From Thermoleophilaceae bacterium (GTDB lineage: Bacteria; Actinomycetota; Thermoleophilia; Solirubrobacterales; Thermoleophilaceae), in the NCBI GenBank assembly GCA_016929195.1, contig JAFGJG010000048.1, positions 1 to 42,710 on the forward strand: a stretch of 42,710 nucleotides of DNA, read 5' to 3'. The notes under the pieces were generated by a model. That model was not told the origin of the DNA, made no database searches, and saw only the letters and a program-made list of their open reading frames with translations. Position numbers and translations under genes: made by a program. This document shows, one piece after another, positions 8,379-18,645 of the stretch (positions are counted from its first letter, which is position 1; every line of letters begins with the position of its first letter).

Positions 8379-9556
8379 CTGGCCACCGCCCTCGCCACCA
8401 GCGGGATCTTGGCGCGAACCGCGAAGCCGCCGCCGCGAGCGCGCCCGGCCTCGAGGTCGCCGCCGTAGAGGGCCACCCGCTCCTTCATACCCACAAGGCC
8501 GTGACCGCCGCCGAGGTCGCCCGCCTCGCCGGCGCCCACGCCGTCGTCGCTCACCTCGAGCAGGAGCTCGTGCGGCTCGTAGCGGATGTGCACGCGCGCG
8601 TGCGCGGGGCCGGCGTGCTTGTAGGAGTTCGTGAGCGCCTCCTGGACCACGCGATAGGCAGCCAGGTCGACGCCGGGGGGCAGCGGCTCGGCCTCCCCCT
8701 CCACGATCACCTCAACCGGGAGCCCGGCGTCGCGGGCGCGCTGCGCGAGGCGCTCCACGCGCGCAAGGCTGGGCGGGCCGTCGAGCGGCTCGCCCTCGTC
8801 CCGGCGGACGGCGCCGAACATGTGCCGGAGCTCGACCATGGCGTCACGGCCCGTGCTCTCGATCAGCCGCGCCACCTCGGCGGCGCGCTCGGGGTCGCGC
8901 GCGACCATCCGGCCGCCGCCGGACGCCTGCACGACCATGACGCTGAGGTTGTGCGCGAGCACGTCGTGCAGCTCGCGGGCGATCCGACGGCGCTCGGCCG
9001 TCACCGCGCGCTGCTCCTCCTGCTCGCGCTGGTGGGCCAGCTGCTCGGCCTTCTCGGCGAGCTCACGGGTGAGCACGAGGTGGTTGCGGAGCGCCCGCCC
9101 GGTCAGCCAGGGGGCGATCACGAACAGGACGACCGGGAACACGATGTCGCCCGGGTCGAAGAGCGCGGCGATGATCGTCACGCCCACGACCCCCACGGCT
9201 ATGCCCTCGAACGAGCGGCGGCGCTCGGCGTGGGCGCCCATCGAGTAGGTCGCCGCGATGAGCATGAAGACCATGCTCAGGAGGTCGGGCGGCCCGAACG
9301 CCACGATCTCGGCGAAGACCCCGAAGCCCACGACGAGAACCAGCGTCGTGAAGGGCCGGGTCCGCCGCAGCAGCAGCGACAGGCCCATCGCGACGACGAT
9401 CAGGGCGTTGAGCCAGCGCGGGCCGTCGATGTCGTCGAGCGTCGCCAGCTCGATCTCGGCGAGGGCGATCAGCCCGGCGACCAGCAGCCGGTCGAGGGTG
9501 CGCCAGTCACCCTCGCTGAGGGCGCGGCGGCCGCGTTCGCCGCGCGGCACCCTCAT
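8375..9556 (-). CDS. Sensor histidine kinase, HisKA_3 (NarX/DesK-like) family, intact
   Basis: A 393-residue membrane kinase. An N-terminal part (about 20-160) has four to five hydrophobic helices and no obvious large extracellular domain. A coiled-coil linker (165-185) follows. The dimerisation/phosphotransfer helix is ERRRIARELHDVLAHNLSVM, with phospho-acceptor H197. The HATPase domain has the N box AYRVVQEALTNSYKHAG (N310), the G1 box VSDDGVGAG and the G2 box GHGLVGMKERV. All catalytic motifs are present. It overlaps the response regulator downstream by 4 nt and the degenerate kinase upstream by 4 nt, so the three proteins are translationally coupled. Short loops between the helices suggest intramembrane sensing of envelope stress, an inference from architecture only. 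Confidence 0.94.
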   Translation of the reverse strand: MRVPRGERGRRALSEGDWRTLDRLLVAGLIALAEIELATLDDIDGPRWLNALIVVAMGLSLLLRRTRPFTTLVLVVGFGVFAEIVAFGPPDLLSMVFMLIAATYSMGAHAERRRSFEGIAVGVVGVTIIAALFDPGDIVFPVVLFVIAPWLTGRALRNHLVLTRELAEKAEQLAHQREQEEQRAVTAERRRIARELHDVLAHNLSVMVVQASGGGRMVARDPERAAEVARLIESTGRDAMVELRHMFGAVRRDEGEPLDGPPSLARVERLAQRARDAGLPVEVIVEGEAEPLPPGVDLAAYRVVQEALTNSYKHAGPAHARVHIRYEPHELLLEVSDDGVGAGEAGDLGGGHGLVGMKERVALYGGDLEAGRARGGGFAVRAKIPLVARAVAR

Positions 9557-10773
9557 CGCGCGACCAGCTCGTCGAGCGGCAGCGTGACCGACACCCGGTG
9601 GCGGTCGCCGTTCGCATCGCCCACGTGCAGGCGGCCGCCGTAGAGGCGGACGCGTTCACGCATCTCGGACGAGACGTCCGCCTCCGCGCCGGGCGGCCGG
9701 TCGTCGGTCAGGTCGATCTCGAGGTCGCGGGCGCCGCGGCGGAGGGTCAGCGCGGCCGTCCGCGCGCCGGTCTCAAGGGAGCGCTCCAGGGCCTGCTGGA
9801 CGACGCGGTAGGCCGTGAGGTCGATCCCCGTGGGCAGCGACGCGCGCTCGCCGACGATCGTCAGCTCGACGTCGAGGCCCTCCTCGAGCATGCGCTCGAG
9901 CAGGACCTCCACGCGCCCCAGGCCGGGCTGGGGCGCCAGCTCGCGCTCGTCCTCCTCGCGGCGGAGGACGCCGAGCAGGCGGCGCATCTCGGCGAGGGCG
10001 TCCCGGCCGGTCTCCTCGATCACCAGGAAGCTCTGCCGCGCGGCGTCTGCGTCGCCGCCGGCGAGCACGCGCGGCACGGCGCCCGCCTGAACCACCATCG
10101 CGCTCAGCCCGTTCGCGACCACCGTCTGGAGCTCCTCGGCGATGCGGCCGCGCTCGTCGTCCACGGCGCGCCGCGCGCGCTCCTCGCGGTCGGCCTCCAG
10201 CCGCAGGGCCTTCACGCGCAGCTCGCGCTGGAGCAGCACCCGGCTCTGGACCGCGCGGCCGGCAATGGCGGGCATCGACGTGAGGACCAGTACGTAGAGG
10301 AAGTCGCCGATCGCGCTGGCGTCGGCGATCAGGATGGTCGCGAGGCCGACCGCCATGACCGCGGTGCAGGCCCAGAAGCGGCGCCCGTCGGTGTAGCGCC
10401 CGATCGCGTAGAAGAGGACGAGCGCCGCCAGGAACGGCGTCGCGATCTCGTCGCCGACCGAGGAGCCCGCGAGGTCGCTCGCGACGAGGACGGCCACGAA
10501 CACCGCGGCGGCCGCGAGCGGATGCGTGCGGCGGAGGGCGACCGACGGCCCGACCGCCAGGGCGCCGAAGGCCGCCGCCGCGACCGCGTGATCCTCGACA
10601 GACTGGCTGAGGCTCGCCTCGATGACCGCGGCGACCGCGAACAGCGCGCCGACGATGCAGTCCGCGGTGCGCGGCTCGATCGCGCGCAGGCGCGTGCGGA
10701 GCTTCCACAGCGGGCTCATCCGGGTCTCAAGGTAACCGCGGAGACGCCTTCCGGCGTCGTCCGTGCGGCCCAT
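9553..10773 (-). CDS. Degenerate sensor kinase (HisKA_3 pseudokinase)
   Basis: A 406-residue paralogue of the following kinase, with the same plan: membrane helices about 38-180, coiled coil, dimerisation helix, ATPase-like domain. The signature positions are altered. The phospho-acceptor His is Gln (ERGRIAEELQTVVANGL, Q216). The N box has lost its Asn (AYRVVQQALERSLETG). The G1 box reads TDDRPPGAEA and the G2 GHGL is missing. It should neither bind ATP normally nor autophosphorylate. The reading frame is intact and the gene begins the operon with GAGGA 9 nt before its ATG, so it is maintained rather than decaying. I infer a regulatory or sensory partner that may form heterodimers with the intact kinase. 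Confidence 0.88.
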   Translation of the reverse strand: MGRTDDAGRRLRGYLETRMSPLWKLRTRLRAIEPRTADCIVGALFAVAAVIEASLSQSVEDHAVAAAAFGALAVGPSVALRRTHPLAAAAVFVAVLVASDLAGSSVGDEIATPFLAALVLFYAIGRYTDGRRFWACTAVMAVGLATILIADASAIGDFLYVLVLTSMPAIAGRAVQSRVLLQRELRVKALRLEADREERARRAVDDERGRIAEELQTVVANGLSAMVVQAGAVPRVLAGGDADAARQSFLVIEETGRDALAEMRRLLGVLRREEDERELAPQPGLGRVEVLLERMLEEGLDVELTIVGERASLPTGIDLTAYRVVQQALERSLETGARTAALTLRRGARDLEIDLTDDRPPGAEADVSSEMRERVRLYGGRLHVGDANGDRHRVSVTLPLDELVAR

Positions 10774-10886
10774 GGCGGGTCATCCTCGAGGAGGACCCGG
10801 GGGCCCCGAAAGTCGTCGCGGGCGACTACACAAGATCGCCTTCAAGGCCGACGACGCGGGAGCTCGTCGCTGGGACCGTTCCAGTC

Positions 10887-11339
10887 ATGGCCGACTGGAC
10901 CGCACACATCAGCACAGAAGCGACTCCCGAGCAGGTCCTCGAGGTGCTCACGCACCCGGATGAGATCCGGCGCTGGTCGCCGGTGGACTTCGACGTCGAG
11001 ACCCACGGCCGGCTGACCGCCGGCACGCGGACCCGGGTCACCGGCAGGCTCGCCGGCGTCTCGATGGGCTTCGACGTGGAGGTCATGGCCGCCGACGAGG
11101 CAGGCCTCGAGCTCCGCGCGCAGGGCCCCATCGGGATCGACGTCCGCTACGACCTCCTCCCGTCCGACGACGGCGCCGAGGTCACCGCGACGGTGTCGCT
11201 TCAGCGTGGCGGCGGCATCACGGGCCGGCTGGTGGCGAACGCCACCTCCGCCCTGTTGTCGGCAGGCGCGCTCGACGGCGCGACCGGGCGGATCGCCCGG
11301 GCAGCCGAGTCGGCTCCCTCTTATGCACTCGCAGCCTGA
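10887..11339 (+). CDS. SRPBCC/START-like domain protein
   Basis: A 150-residue protein starting MADWTAHISTEATPEQVLEVLTHPDEIRRWSP, the beginning of the SRPBCC helix-grip fold (first strand, two helices, then the W-x-P turn). Alternating beta strands follow (RTRVTGRLAGVSMGFDVEVMAADEAGLELRA). A long C-terminal helix, ATSALLSAGALDGATGRIARAAES, closes the hydrophobic cavity. Such proteins bind lipids or other hydrophobic ligands, or act as co-chaperones or cyclases; the ligand cannot be predicted. It is divergent from the kinase operon, and its stop is 28 nt before the ABC ATPase start, so it probably heads the exporter operon. GACCGT lies 7 nt before its ATG, resembling the box before secA. Confidence 0.8.
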   Translation: MADWTAHISTEATPEQVLEVLTHPDEIRRWSPVDFDVETHGRLTAGTRTRVTGRLAGVSMGFDVEVMAADEAGLELRAQGPIGIDVRYDLLPSDDGAEVTATVSLQRGGGITGRLVANATSALLSAGALDGATGRIARAAESAPSYALAA

Positions 11340-11367
11340 ACCCACCCATCCAAAGGAGATGATGCGA

Positions 11368-12126
11368 ATGGCCGTTGCACAGGCACCCGTGGTCACAACC
11401 GCGACCGGCAATGCGGTCGTCGCCCGCGATCTCGTTCGACGCTACGGCGACGGCGACTGCGCGGTCGACGCCGTGGCCGGCGTCTCGGTCGAGGTCCCGG
11501 CGGGCCAGTTCACCGCCGTCATGGGCCCGAGCGGCTCCGGCAAGTCCACGCTCATGCACCTCCTCGCGGGGCTCGACCGCCCGACCTCGGGCGCGGTCGA
11601 GATTGGCGGCGAGGACCTGAGCGGGATGAGCGACAAGCAGCTCACGCTGCTCCGCCGCAGGCACATCGGCTTCGTGTTCCAGGCGTTCAACCTGGTGCCG
11701 ACGCTGACCGCCGAGGAGAACGTGAGGCTCCCGCTCGCGATCGCCGGCCGCAGGCCGGAGGCCGGGTGGATCGACCACGTGATCGAGCGTGTCGGGCTCA
11801 CCGACCGGCGTACGCACCGTCCGTCCGAGCTCTCGGGCGGGCAGCAGCAGCGCGTGGCGGTCGCCCGGGCGCTCGCCTCCGAGCCGACGGTGCTGTTCGC
11901 CGACGAGCCCACGGGCAACCTTGACTCGCGGACGAGTGCTGAGGTCCTCGACCTCCTGCGTGACGCCGTCGCCTCCTACGGCCAGACGACCGTGATGGTC
12001 ACCCACGACCCGGTCGCGGCGCGGGCCGCCGACCGTGTGGTGTTCCTGGCCGACGGGCGGATCGTGTCCGACCTGTACGCCCCCGCCGAGGACGAGATCC
12101 TCGCGACCCTGAAGGAGCTCGCATGA
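11368..12126 (+). CDS. ABC transporter ATPase, MacB/LolD-like
   Basis: A 252-residue ATPase. Walker A is GPSGSGKST (53-61), followed by the Q loop [17 protein letters not shown], signature LSGGQQQR (155-162), Walker [14 protein letters not shown] (175-187) and switch His H213. The pattern [10 protein letters not shown] and the length place it in the MacB/LolD/SalX group, which works with FtsX-fold permeases to extrude peptides, lipoproteins or antibiotics by a mechanotransmission cycle. Three in-frame ATGs cluster at 11359, 11362 and 11368. AAAGGAG at 11352-11358 is correctly spaced (9 nt) only for the last, which I chose. Its stop overlaps the permease start by 4 nt (ATGA at 12123-12126), so the two are translationally coupled. 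Confidence 0.95.
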   Translation: MAVAQAPVVTTATGNAVVARDLVRRYGDGDCAVDAVAGVSVEVPAGQFTAVMGPSGSGKSTLMHLLAGLDRPTSGAVEIGGEDLSGMSDKQLTLLRRRHIGFVFQAFNLVPTLTAEENVRLPLAIAGRRPEAGWIDHVIERVGLTDRRTHRPSELSGGQQQRVAVARALASEPTVLFADEPTGNLDSRTSAEVLDLLRDAVASYGQTTVMVTHDPVAARAADRVVFLADGRIVSDLYAPAEDEILATLKELA

Positions 12127-14663
12127 CCCGCGTCGCTCTCAAGGGAATCCTCTCGCGCCGCATGCGCACGGCGCTCACGATGTTCGCGATCGTGCTGGGC
12201 GTGGCCATGGTGGCCGGCGCCTACACCCTCACGGACACCATGCGGGGCGCGTCCGAGTCGCTGTCCGACGCCGCCTACGACGGCACCGCCGCCGTGGTCT
12301 CGCACAGGACCGCCTTCGACCTGAAGAACGAGGGCAGCCTCGGCTCGCGGCCCACCATCCCCGCCTCCACCCTCGACGAGGTCCGCGCCGTGCCCGGCGT
12401 GGAGCGCGCCGTGGGGAGCATCACGGACGAGGCCCGGATCGTGGACAAGGACGGCGACGTGATCGGCGGCGGCCCCTACTTCGGCATCGGGCTCGACCCG
12501 AAAGCCGGGGAGCTGGCCCCGTTCCAGCTGCAGGACGGCCGCTATGCCACGGCGGCCGGCGAGGCGGTCATCGACGCCGGCACCGCCGACAAGGAGGGCT
12601 ACGGCATCGGCGACCGCATCACCGTGCAGGGCCGCGGCCCCGAGCGCTCGCTCGAGGTCACCGGCATCGCGACGTTCGGCGACGTCGACTCGATCGGCAC
12701 CGCCACGTTCGTCCTGATGGACCTGCCCGCCGCGCAGGCGATGTTCGAGAAGCAGGGCCGCTACGACGAGGTGCTCGTGGCCGGCGACGACTCGGTGCGC
12801 TCGGCGCTCGGCTCCGCGCTCCCGGGTCAGGTCGCCGTCCAGGCGGCCGCCGACCACGACCGCTTCACGCTCGACGGGCTCGACGAGTTCGTGTCCTTCA
12901 TCCGCGTGTTCCTGCTCGTGTTCGGCGGCGTGGCCGTGTTCGTGGGCTCGTTCACGATCTACAACACGTTGTCCATCACGGTCGCCCAGCGCTTCCGTGA
13001 GCTGGCGCTGCTGCGCGCGCTCGGCGCGAGCCGCAGGCAGGTGCTGCGGTCGGTGCTGTTCGAGTCGCTCCTGATCGGGACCGTCGCCTCGGTGATCGGC
13101 CTCGGAGTCGGGCTGCTCCTGGCGAAGGGGCTGTCGAGCGTCTTCGCCGCCACCGGCGTGGAGCTGCCCGAGACGGGCACGGTGTTCGCCACGCGCACGA
13201 TCATCGTGTCGCTGGCCGTGGGCATCGTCGTGACACTGGTCTCCGGCCTGTCGCCGGCGATCCGGGCCACGCGCGTGGCTCCCGTCCTCGCGATGCGCGA
13301 GGGCGCCGAGATCCCGCAGGGACGCGTCGGCAGGCGCTCCGGCTGGATCGCGGCGGCGGCCGCGCTGCTCGCCGCGACGGTGCTCGGATTCGGGCTGTAC
13401 GCCCCGGGCATCGACGCGACCGGCAGGCTCGCCCTGCTCGGCCCCGGCGCCCTGCTGCTGTTCATCGCGGTCGCGGCCGCCTCGTCCCGGATCGTGCCCG
13501 GCCTCGTGTCGGTGCTCGGCAAGCCCGGCGAGAAGATCGCCGGCATCGCCGGGTCGCTGGCACGGCGCAACGCCATGCGCAACCCGGGCAGGACGGCTGC
13601 CACCGCCGCCGCCCTGATGATCGGGATCGCGCTGGTGGCGTTCTCGGCCGTGCTCGGCGCGGGCATGCGCGAGTCCACGAAGGGCGCCCTGGAGGACCAG
13701 GTGCGCGCGGACTACGTGCTGGTCGGCCAGGACGGCTGGTCGGCGATCGACCCCGGCGCCGCACGCGCCGCGGCCGGCGTGCCGGGCGTCCGGGTGTCCA
13801 CCGGGCTGGCGCAGGACGAGGGCCGGGCCTTCGGCGAGCACATCGCCGTGGACGGCGTGGACGAGCGGGCCCTGCCGAACGTGTTCGGCTGGGAGTGGAA
13901 GGAAGGCTCCGACGCATCGTTCGCCGGCCTGGCGAACGGCGGCGCCGTGGTCACCGACCGCTTCGCCGACGACCACGACGTCGCGACCGGCGACCGCATC
14001 GCGGTCACCGCTCCCGGAGGCAGGGAGCTCGACCTGCGGGTGGTGGGCATCTCGAAGCCCGACCGCTTCAACCCGCTCGGCCTCGGCCAGGTCACGATCT
14101 CCCGCGCGAGCTTCGACGACGCGTTCAGCGCGAAGCGCGAGCGGCTGGCGTTCGTGTCCGGCGACGGGGTCTCCCCGGCGGCGCTCGACAGGGCACTCGC
14201 CGGGTTCCCGGACGTGAAGCTCCAGACGAAGTCCGAGTTCCAGACCGACCAGTCGGCCTGGGTGGACCAGATCCTGGGGATCTTCTACGTCCTGCTCGGG
14301 CTGGCGGTGATCATCTCGCTGTTCGGGATCGTCAACACGCTCGCCCTGTCCGTCATGGAGCGCACCCGCGAGCTCGGGATGCTGCGCGCGTTCGGGATGA
14401 CCCGGCGCGGCGTGCGGCGGATGATCCGCCACGAGAGCATCGTGACCGCGCTCGTGGGCGCGACCCTCGGCATCGCGGTCGGCCTGCTGCTGGCCGCGCT
14501 GGCCACCAGCGCCCTGAGTGAGGAGGGGCTGCGCTTCGCGCTGCCCCTCGGCTCGCTCGTGGCGTTCACCGTGGTGGCCGCGGTGGCCGGCATGCTCGCG
14601 GCGATCGGCCCGGCGCGCCGGGCGGCACGCCTCGACGTGGTGGACGCGCTCGGTTACGAGTAG
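12123..14663 (+). CDS. ABC transporter permease with two FtsX domains
   Basis: An 846-residue permease with duplicated architecture. It has an N-terminal membrane helix (about 17-37), a large extracytoplasmic MacB-like periplasmic core domain (about 40-255), and an FtsX domain with three helices (about 260-400) including FRELALLRALGASRRQVLRSV. Two extra helices follow (about 405-450), then a second extracytoplasmic domain and a second FtsX domain (about 715-845) with MERTRELGMLRAFGMTRRGV. The two matched ELALLRALG/ELGMLRAFG cytoplasmic turns are where the ATPase docks. Long two-FtsX permeases are typical of actinobacterial exporters that function as one polypeptide. The substrate is unknown. 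A strong hairpin terminator follows the stop. The adjacent divergent kinase/regulator operon is a plausible controller. Confidence 0.94.
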   Translation: MTRVALKGILSRRMRTALTMFAIVLGVAMVAGAYTLTDTMRGASESLSDAAYDGTAAVVSHRTAFDLKNEGSLGSRPTIPASTLDEVRAVPGVERAVGSITDEARIVDKDGDVIGGGPYFGIGLDPKAGELAPFQLQDGRYATAAGEAVIDAGTADKEGYGIGDRITVQGRGPERSLEVTGIATFGDVDSIGTATFVLMDLPAAQAMFEKQGRYDEVLVAGDDSVRSALGSALPGQVAVQAAADHDRFTLDGLDEFVSFIRVFLLVFGGVAVFVGSFTIYNTLSITVAQRFRELALLRALGASRRQVLRSVLFESLLIGTVASVIGLGVGLLLAKGLSSVFAATGVELPETGTVFATRTIIVSLAVGIVVTLVSGLSPAIRATRVAPVLAMREGAEIPQGRVGRRSGWIAAAAALLAATVLGFGLYAPGIDATGRLALLGPGALLLFIAVAAASSRIVPGLVSVLGKPGEKIAGIAGSLARRNAMRNPGRTAATAAALMIGIALVAFSAVLGAGMRESTKGALEDQVRADYVLVGQDGWSAIDPGAARAAAGVPGVRVSTGLAQDEGRAFGEHIAVDGVDERALPNVFGWEWKEGSDASFAGLANGGAVVTDRFADDHDVATGDRIAVTAPGGRELDLRVVGISKPDRFNPLGLGQVTISRASFDDAFSAKRERLAFVSGDGVSPAALDRALAGFPDVKLQTKSEFQTDQSAWVDQILGIFYVLLGLAVIISLFGIVNTLALSVMERTRELGMLRAFGMTRRGVRRMIRHESIVTALVGATLGIAVGLLLAALATSALSEEGLRFALPLGSLVAFTVVAAVAGMLAAIGPARRAARLDVVDALGYE

Positions 14664-14675
14664 CGGTTTCGCCGG

Positions 14676-14714
14676 GCGGCCGCGGTCCCTTCGGGGGCCG
14701 CGGCCGCTTTGCGT
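14676..14714 (+). terminator. Rho-independent terminator after the ABC operon (UUCG tetraloop)
   Basis: A fully paired 14-bp stem (one T:G wobble) joins 14676-14689 to 14694-14707. It is closed by the exceptionally stable C(TTCG)G tetraloop and followed by TTTGCGTT. It lies 12 nt after the permease stop and also before the 3' end of the convergent membrane-protein gene, so it may act on both. Confidence 0.85.
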
Positions 14715-14736
14715 TCCGGGCCGGGAGGCGCCCCGG

Positions 14737-15225
14737 CTACTGCGCCGGAACCGCCGGGGGCTCCGGCGCCGGAGGCACCGGCTGCGGGCTCTCGTTCATC
14801 GAGACCCACCCGCCGTAGGCGACCCCGCCGGTGGCCAGCAGCCCCAGGAAGATGCCGAACCTGCGGCCGAACTCGATCCCGGCGCCCGCCACATCGGGGA
14901 TGTCGGGCCCCGGCAGGTCGACGATCCGGTAGAGCACCAGCAGGAACGCGAGCGCACCCGCCCCCGTCACGATCGCCGCGACGGGCACGTCGGCCGGCAG
15001 CGCGCCGGCTGCCTTCGCCACCGCGGCTCCCACCGCGGCGACGGCCACCAGGAACAGCAGCACGTCGATGGTCGAGAAGACCTCCCACGCGTTGCCGCTC
15101 TCGCTGGCCGAGAAGCCCGCGACGTTGACGTCCACGCCGTACCACGGCAGGAACATGACGACCAGGAGCGCGAGTCCGCTCCCTCCGGCGATCAACTCGC
15201 CCTGTGTCAGGCGCGAGGTATCCAC
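14737..15225 (-). CDS. Four-helix membrane protein of unknown function
   Basis: A 162-residue protein with about four hydrophobic segments: roughly 12-28 (GGSGLALLVVMFLPWYGV), 53-72, 80-100 and 126-146. An extracytoplasmic loop follows helix 1 and a Pro-rich C-terminal tail (SPQPVPPAPEPPAVPAQ) ends the protein. The L-P-W-Y motif at the end of helix 1 resembles small actinobacterial membrane proteins without assigned function, and I do not recognise a named family. The start is GTG at 15225, supported by GGGAGG about 8 nt upstream. It is the last gene of the long minus-strand run, after the zinc-ribbon gene, and convergent with the ABC operon. Confidence 0.78.
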   Translation of the reverse strand: MDTSRLTQGELIAGGSGLALLVVMFLPWYGVDVNVAGFSASESGNAWEVFSTIDVLLFLVAVAAVGAAVAKAAGALPADVPVAAIVTGAGALAFLLVLYRIVDLPGPDIPDVAGAGIEFGRRFGIFLGLLATGGVAYGGWVSMNESPQPVPPAPEPPAVPAQ

Positions 15226-15337
15226 AGGCTTCCCTCCCAGGGTTGCTGTCGGGCCAAGCGCCCGCTTTGTCGGCGTCTCGGGGCGAGGGCACGAGCCCGG
15301 TGTCGCGGGCGTAGTACGAGCGTTTAGCCGGAGCCGG

Positions 15338-15502
15338 TCAGGAGTCGCCGAACTCGGGCGGCGCCTCGTCCGATCCGTTCGGGCCGAACCTGACGAGCGA
15401 CCCGCCGCACGCCCCGCACTCGGTCAGGTCCGGCTCCTCGACGCGGTGCTCGTGGATGAACCACTTCGTGCCGCAGTCGGTGCAGACAAAACGCCGATCC
15501 AT
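15338..15502 (-). CDS. Small zinc-ribbon protein
   Basis: A 54-residue protein with two Cys pairs, CTDC (7-10) and CGAC (29-32), 18 residues apart, forming a rubredoxin-like zinc ribbon (MDRRFVCTDCGTKWF, then LTECGACGGSLVRFG). The C-terminus is acidic. Such proteins are usually metal-stabilised interaction modules; the function is unknown. The ATG is at 15502, with GGTGG directly before it. Longer frames reach further upstream only through the SnoaL-like gene and have shadow-like composition. It is read in the same direction as, and just after, the SnoaL-like gene. Confidence 0.72.
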   Translation of the reverse strand: MDRRFVCTDCGTKWFIHEHRVEEPDLTECGACGGSLVRFGPNGSDEAPPEFGDS

Positions 15503-15582
15503 CCACCGCAAGATTCGACAGCCGTGGCGATCCGAGCGTCCGTAGATGCCCGCAGACGAGCGCGGCTCGCCCGGGACGCGCG

Positions 15583-15972
15583 CTACTCGGCCGGGCCGAC
15601 CCGGCGCTGGGCCTCGTCGCGCTCCATGCCCTCGTAGCGCGTTATCAGGCCGTTCTCGATCTCCACGATCGCGGCGACGCTCCAGGTGAGGTCCACGCCG
15701 CTCGTGCGCCCGCGCGCGACCTCCTTCAGGTGCAGCAGCAGGCGGCCGTCCGGGAGGACGCGCACGTCCTCGAGCTCGTTCACGTACTCGTCCCACGCGC
15801 CCATGTAGCTCCGCAGGAAGGCGAGCAGGGCGTCGCGGCCCTTCGCGGTCCCGCCGGGATGGGGCGTGGACCACTCGACGTCCTCGGCGAACACCTCGAT
15901 CCCGAACTCGCCGCGGCGCCAGGCGTCGTAGAGCGAGCGGATGAGCTCGACCTTCGCCTGGTCGCTCGTCAT
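15583..15972 (-). CDS. SnoaL/NTF2-like protein
   Basis: A 129-residue cone-shaped NTF2-like domain. It begins with helices QAKVELIRSLYDAWRRGEF, has the strand VEWSTPHPGGTAKGRDALLAFL (W and P positions typical of SnoaL-like proteins), and ends with four strands including DLTWSVAAIVEIENGLITRYEGM. Members are cyclases, isomerases, or ligand-binding proteins without catalysis, so no reaction can be assigned. It overlaps the upstream SAH-hydrolase-like gene by 4 nt (15969-15972), which ties its expression to the methyl-cycle genes. Confidence 0.85.
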   Translation of the reverse strand: MTSDQAKVELIRSLYDAWRRGEFGIEVFAEDVEWSTPHPGGTAKGRDALLAFLRSYMGAWDEYVNELEDVRVLPDGRLLLHLKEVARGRTSGVDLTWSVAAIVEIENGLITRYEGMERDEAQRRVGPAE

Positions 15973-17210
15973 GCCGGGTGGCCGGTCCAGGCGCTCAGGT
16001 ACTCCTCCTGCTCCGGCGTGAGCGTGTCGATCGCGACGCCGAGCGACTCCAGCTTCAGGCGCGCGATCGTGTCGTCGATCTCGCGCGGCACGTCGAGCAC
16101 GCGATGCTCGAGCGAGTCGCCGAGCAGCACCAGGTGCTCCACGGCCAGCGCCAGGTTGGCGAAGCTCATGTCCATCACGGCCGCGGGGTGGCCCTGGCCG
16201 GCGGCCAGGTTCACGACCCGTCCCTGGGCCAGGAGGTTCAGGCGGCGGTCGCCGAGGTCGTACTGCGTGACGAGCGGCAGCACCTCGCTCACCCGGTCCT
16301 CGGCGAGCGAGGCGAGCGCGTCGAGGTCGATCTCCACATCGAAGTGCCCGGCGTTCGCCAGGATCGCTCCGTCCTTCATCCGCTCGAAGTGCTCGCGCCC
16401 GAGCACGCGCCGCGAGCCGGTGACCGTGACGAACAGGTCACCGCGCTCCGCGGCGTCGAGGGCCGGCATGACCTCGAAGCCGTCCATCCGCGCGTCGAGC
16501 GCCCGCACCGGGTCGACCTCGCAGACGATCACCGCCGCCCCGGCCCCGCGGGCGCGCGTGCTGATGCCGCGGCCGGTCGCGCCGTAGCCGAGCAGGACGA
16601 GCGTGCGGCCCGCCAGCAGGATGTTCGTCGCGCGCAGGATCCCGTCGAGCGCCGACTGGCCGGTGCCGTGCCGGTCGTTGAAGGTCCGCTCGGTCCGCGA
16701 CTCGTTCACCGCGAGCACCGGGCACGCCAGCCGGCCCTCGGCCTCGAGCCGGCGCAGCCGCAGCAGGCCCGTCGTCGTCTCCTCGGCGCCGCCGCGGAGC
16801 GAGTCCGCCTCACCGCGCTCGTGGAGCAGCACGAGCAGGTCGGCCCCGTCGTCGAGCGTCACGTCGGGACCCCAGTCGGCCAGCACGCCGACGTGCTCGG
16901 CATATGCGGCCGCGTCCTCGCCGCGCCGTGCCCGCACCGGGACGCCGAGCTTCACGAGCGCCGCCGCCACGTCGTCCTGGGTGGTGAGCGGGTTGGCCGA
17001 GCAGAGCGCCGTCTCGGCGCCCCCGGCCGCCAGCGCCCCCATCAGGTTCGCCGTCTCGGCGGTGACGTGCAGGCACGCCGCCACCTTCATCCCGTCGAGC
17101 GGCCGCTCCGCCTCGAAGCGGCTGCGGATGGACCGCAGGACCGGCATCTGGCCGGCGGCCCATTCGATCCGGGCCGCCCCCGAGGAGGCGAGGCCCGGAT
17201 CGGCGATCAC
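15969..17210 (-). CDS. Adenosylhomocysteinase-family paralogue, short archaeal-like type, altered active site
   Basis: A 413-residue member of the SAH hydrolase family, lacking the roughly 40-residue insert and the C-terminal Lys/Tyr tail of the bacterial type. Conserved positions are H48 (CLHVTAETANL), D120/D121 (LDDGAD), E143 (EETTTG), the NAD-binding glycine loop GYGATGRG (208-215), H289 (AGHFDVEID) and H341 (GQGHP). The substrate-ribose segment is changed. Where canonical enzymes have a Lys and an Asp (TKSKFDN in the adjacent paralogue), this protein has TERTFND: E174 replaces Lys and N178 replaces Asp. It may therefore be inactive, have a different nucleoside substrate, or be regulatory. 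It starts 4 nt after the end of the canonical gene in the same operon. Confidence 0.88.
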   Translation of the reverse strand: MIADPGLASSGAARIEWAAGQMPVLRSIRSRFEAERPLDGMKVAACLHVTAETANLMGALAAGGAETALCSANPLTTQDDVAAALVKLGVPVRARRGEDAAAYAEHVGVLADWGPDVTLDDGADLLVLLHERGEADSLRGGAEETTTGLLRLRRLEAEGRLACPVLAVNESRTERTFNDRHGTGQSALDGILRATNILLAGRTLVLLGYGATGRGISTRARGAGAAVIVCEVDPVRALDARMDGFEVMPALDAAERGDLFVTVTGSRRVLGREHFERMKDGAILANAGHFDVEIDLDALASLAEDRVSEVLPLVTQYDLGDRRLNLLAQGRVVNLAAGQGHPAAVMDMSFANLALAVEHLVLLGDSLEHRVLDVPREIDDTIARLKLESLGVAIDTLTPEQEEYLSAWTGHPA

Positions 17211-17214
17211 GGAG

Positions 17215-18641
<1,427 letters not shown>

Positions 18642-18645
<4 letters not shown>

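Noticed and set aside
11976-14432. An 818-codon open frame on the minus strand opposite the ABC permease, and similar long frames at 25070-26845, 31833-33260 and 29206-30885
   Set aside because: They are composed almost only of Arg, Gly, Ala, Asp, Glu, His and Val with no domain, and lie opposite genes with clear family motifs. They are third-position G+C shadows.
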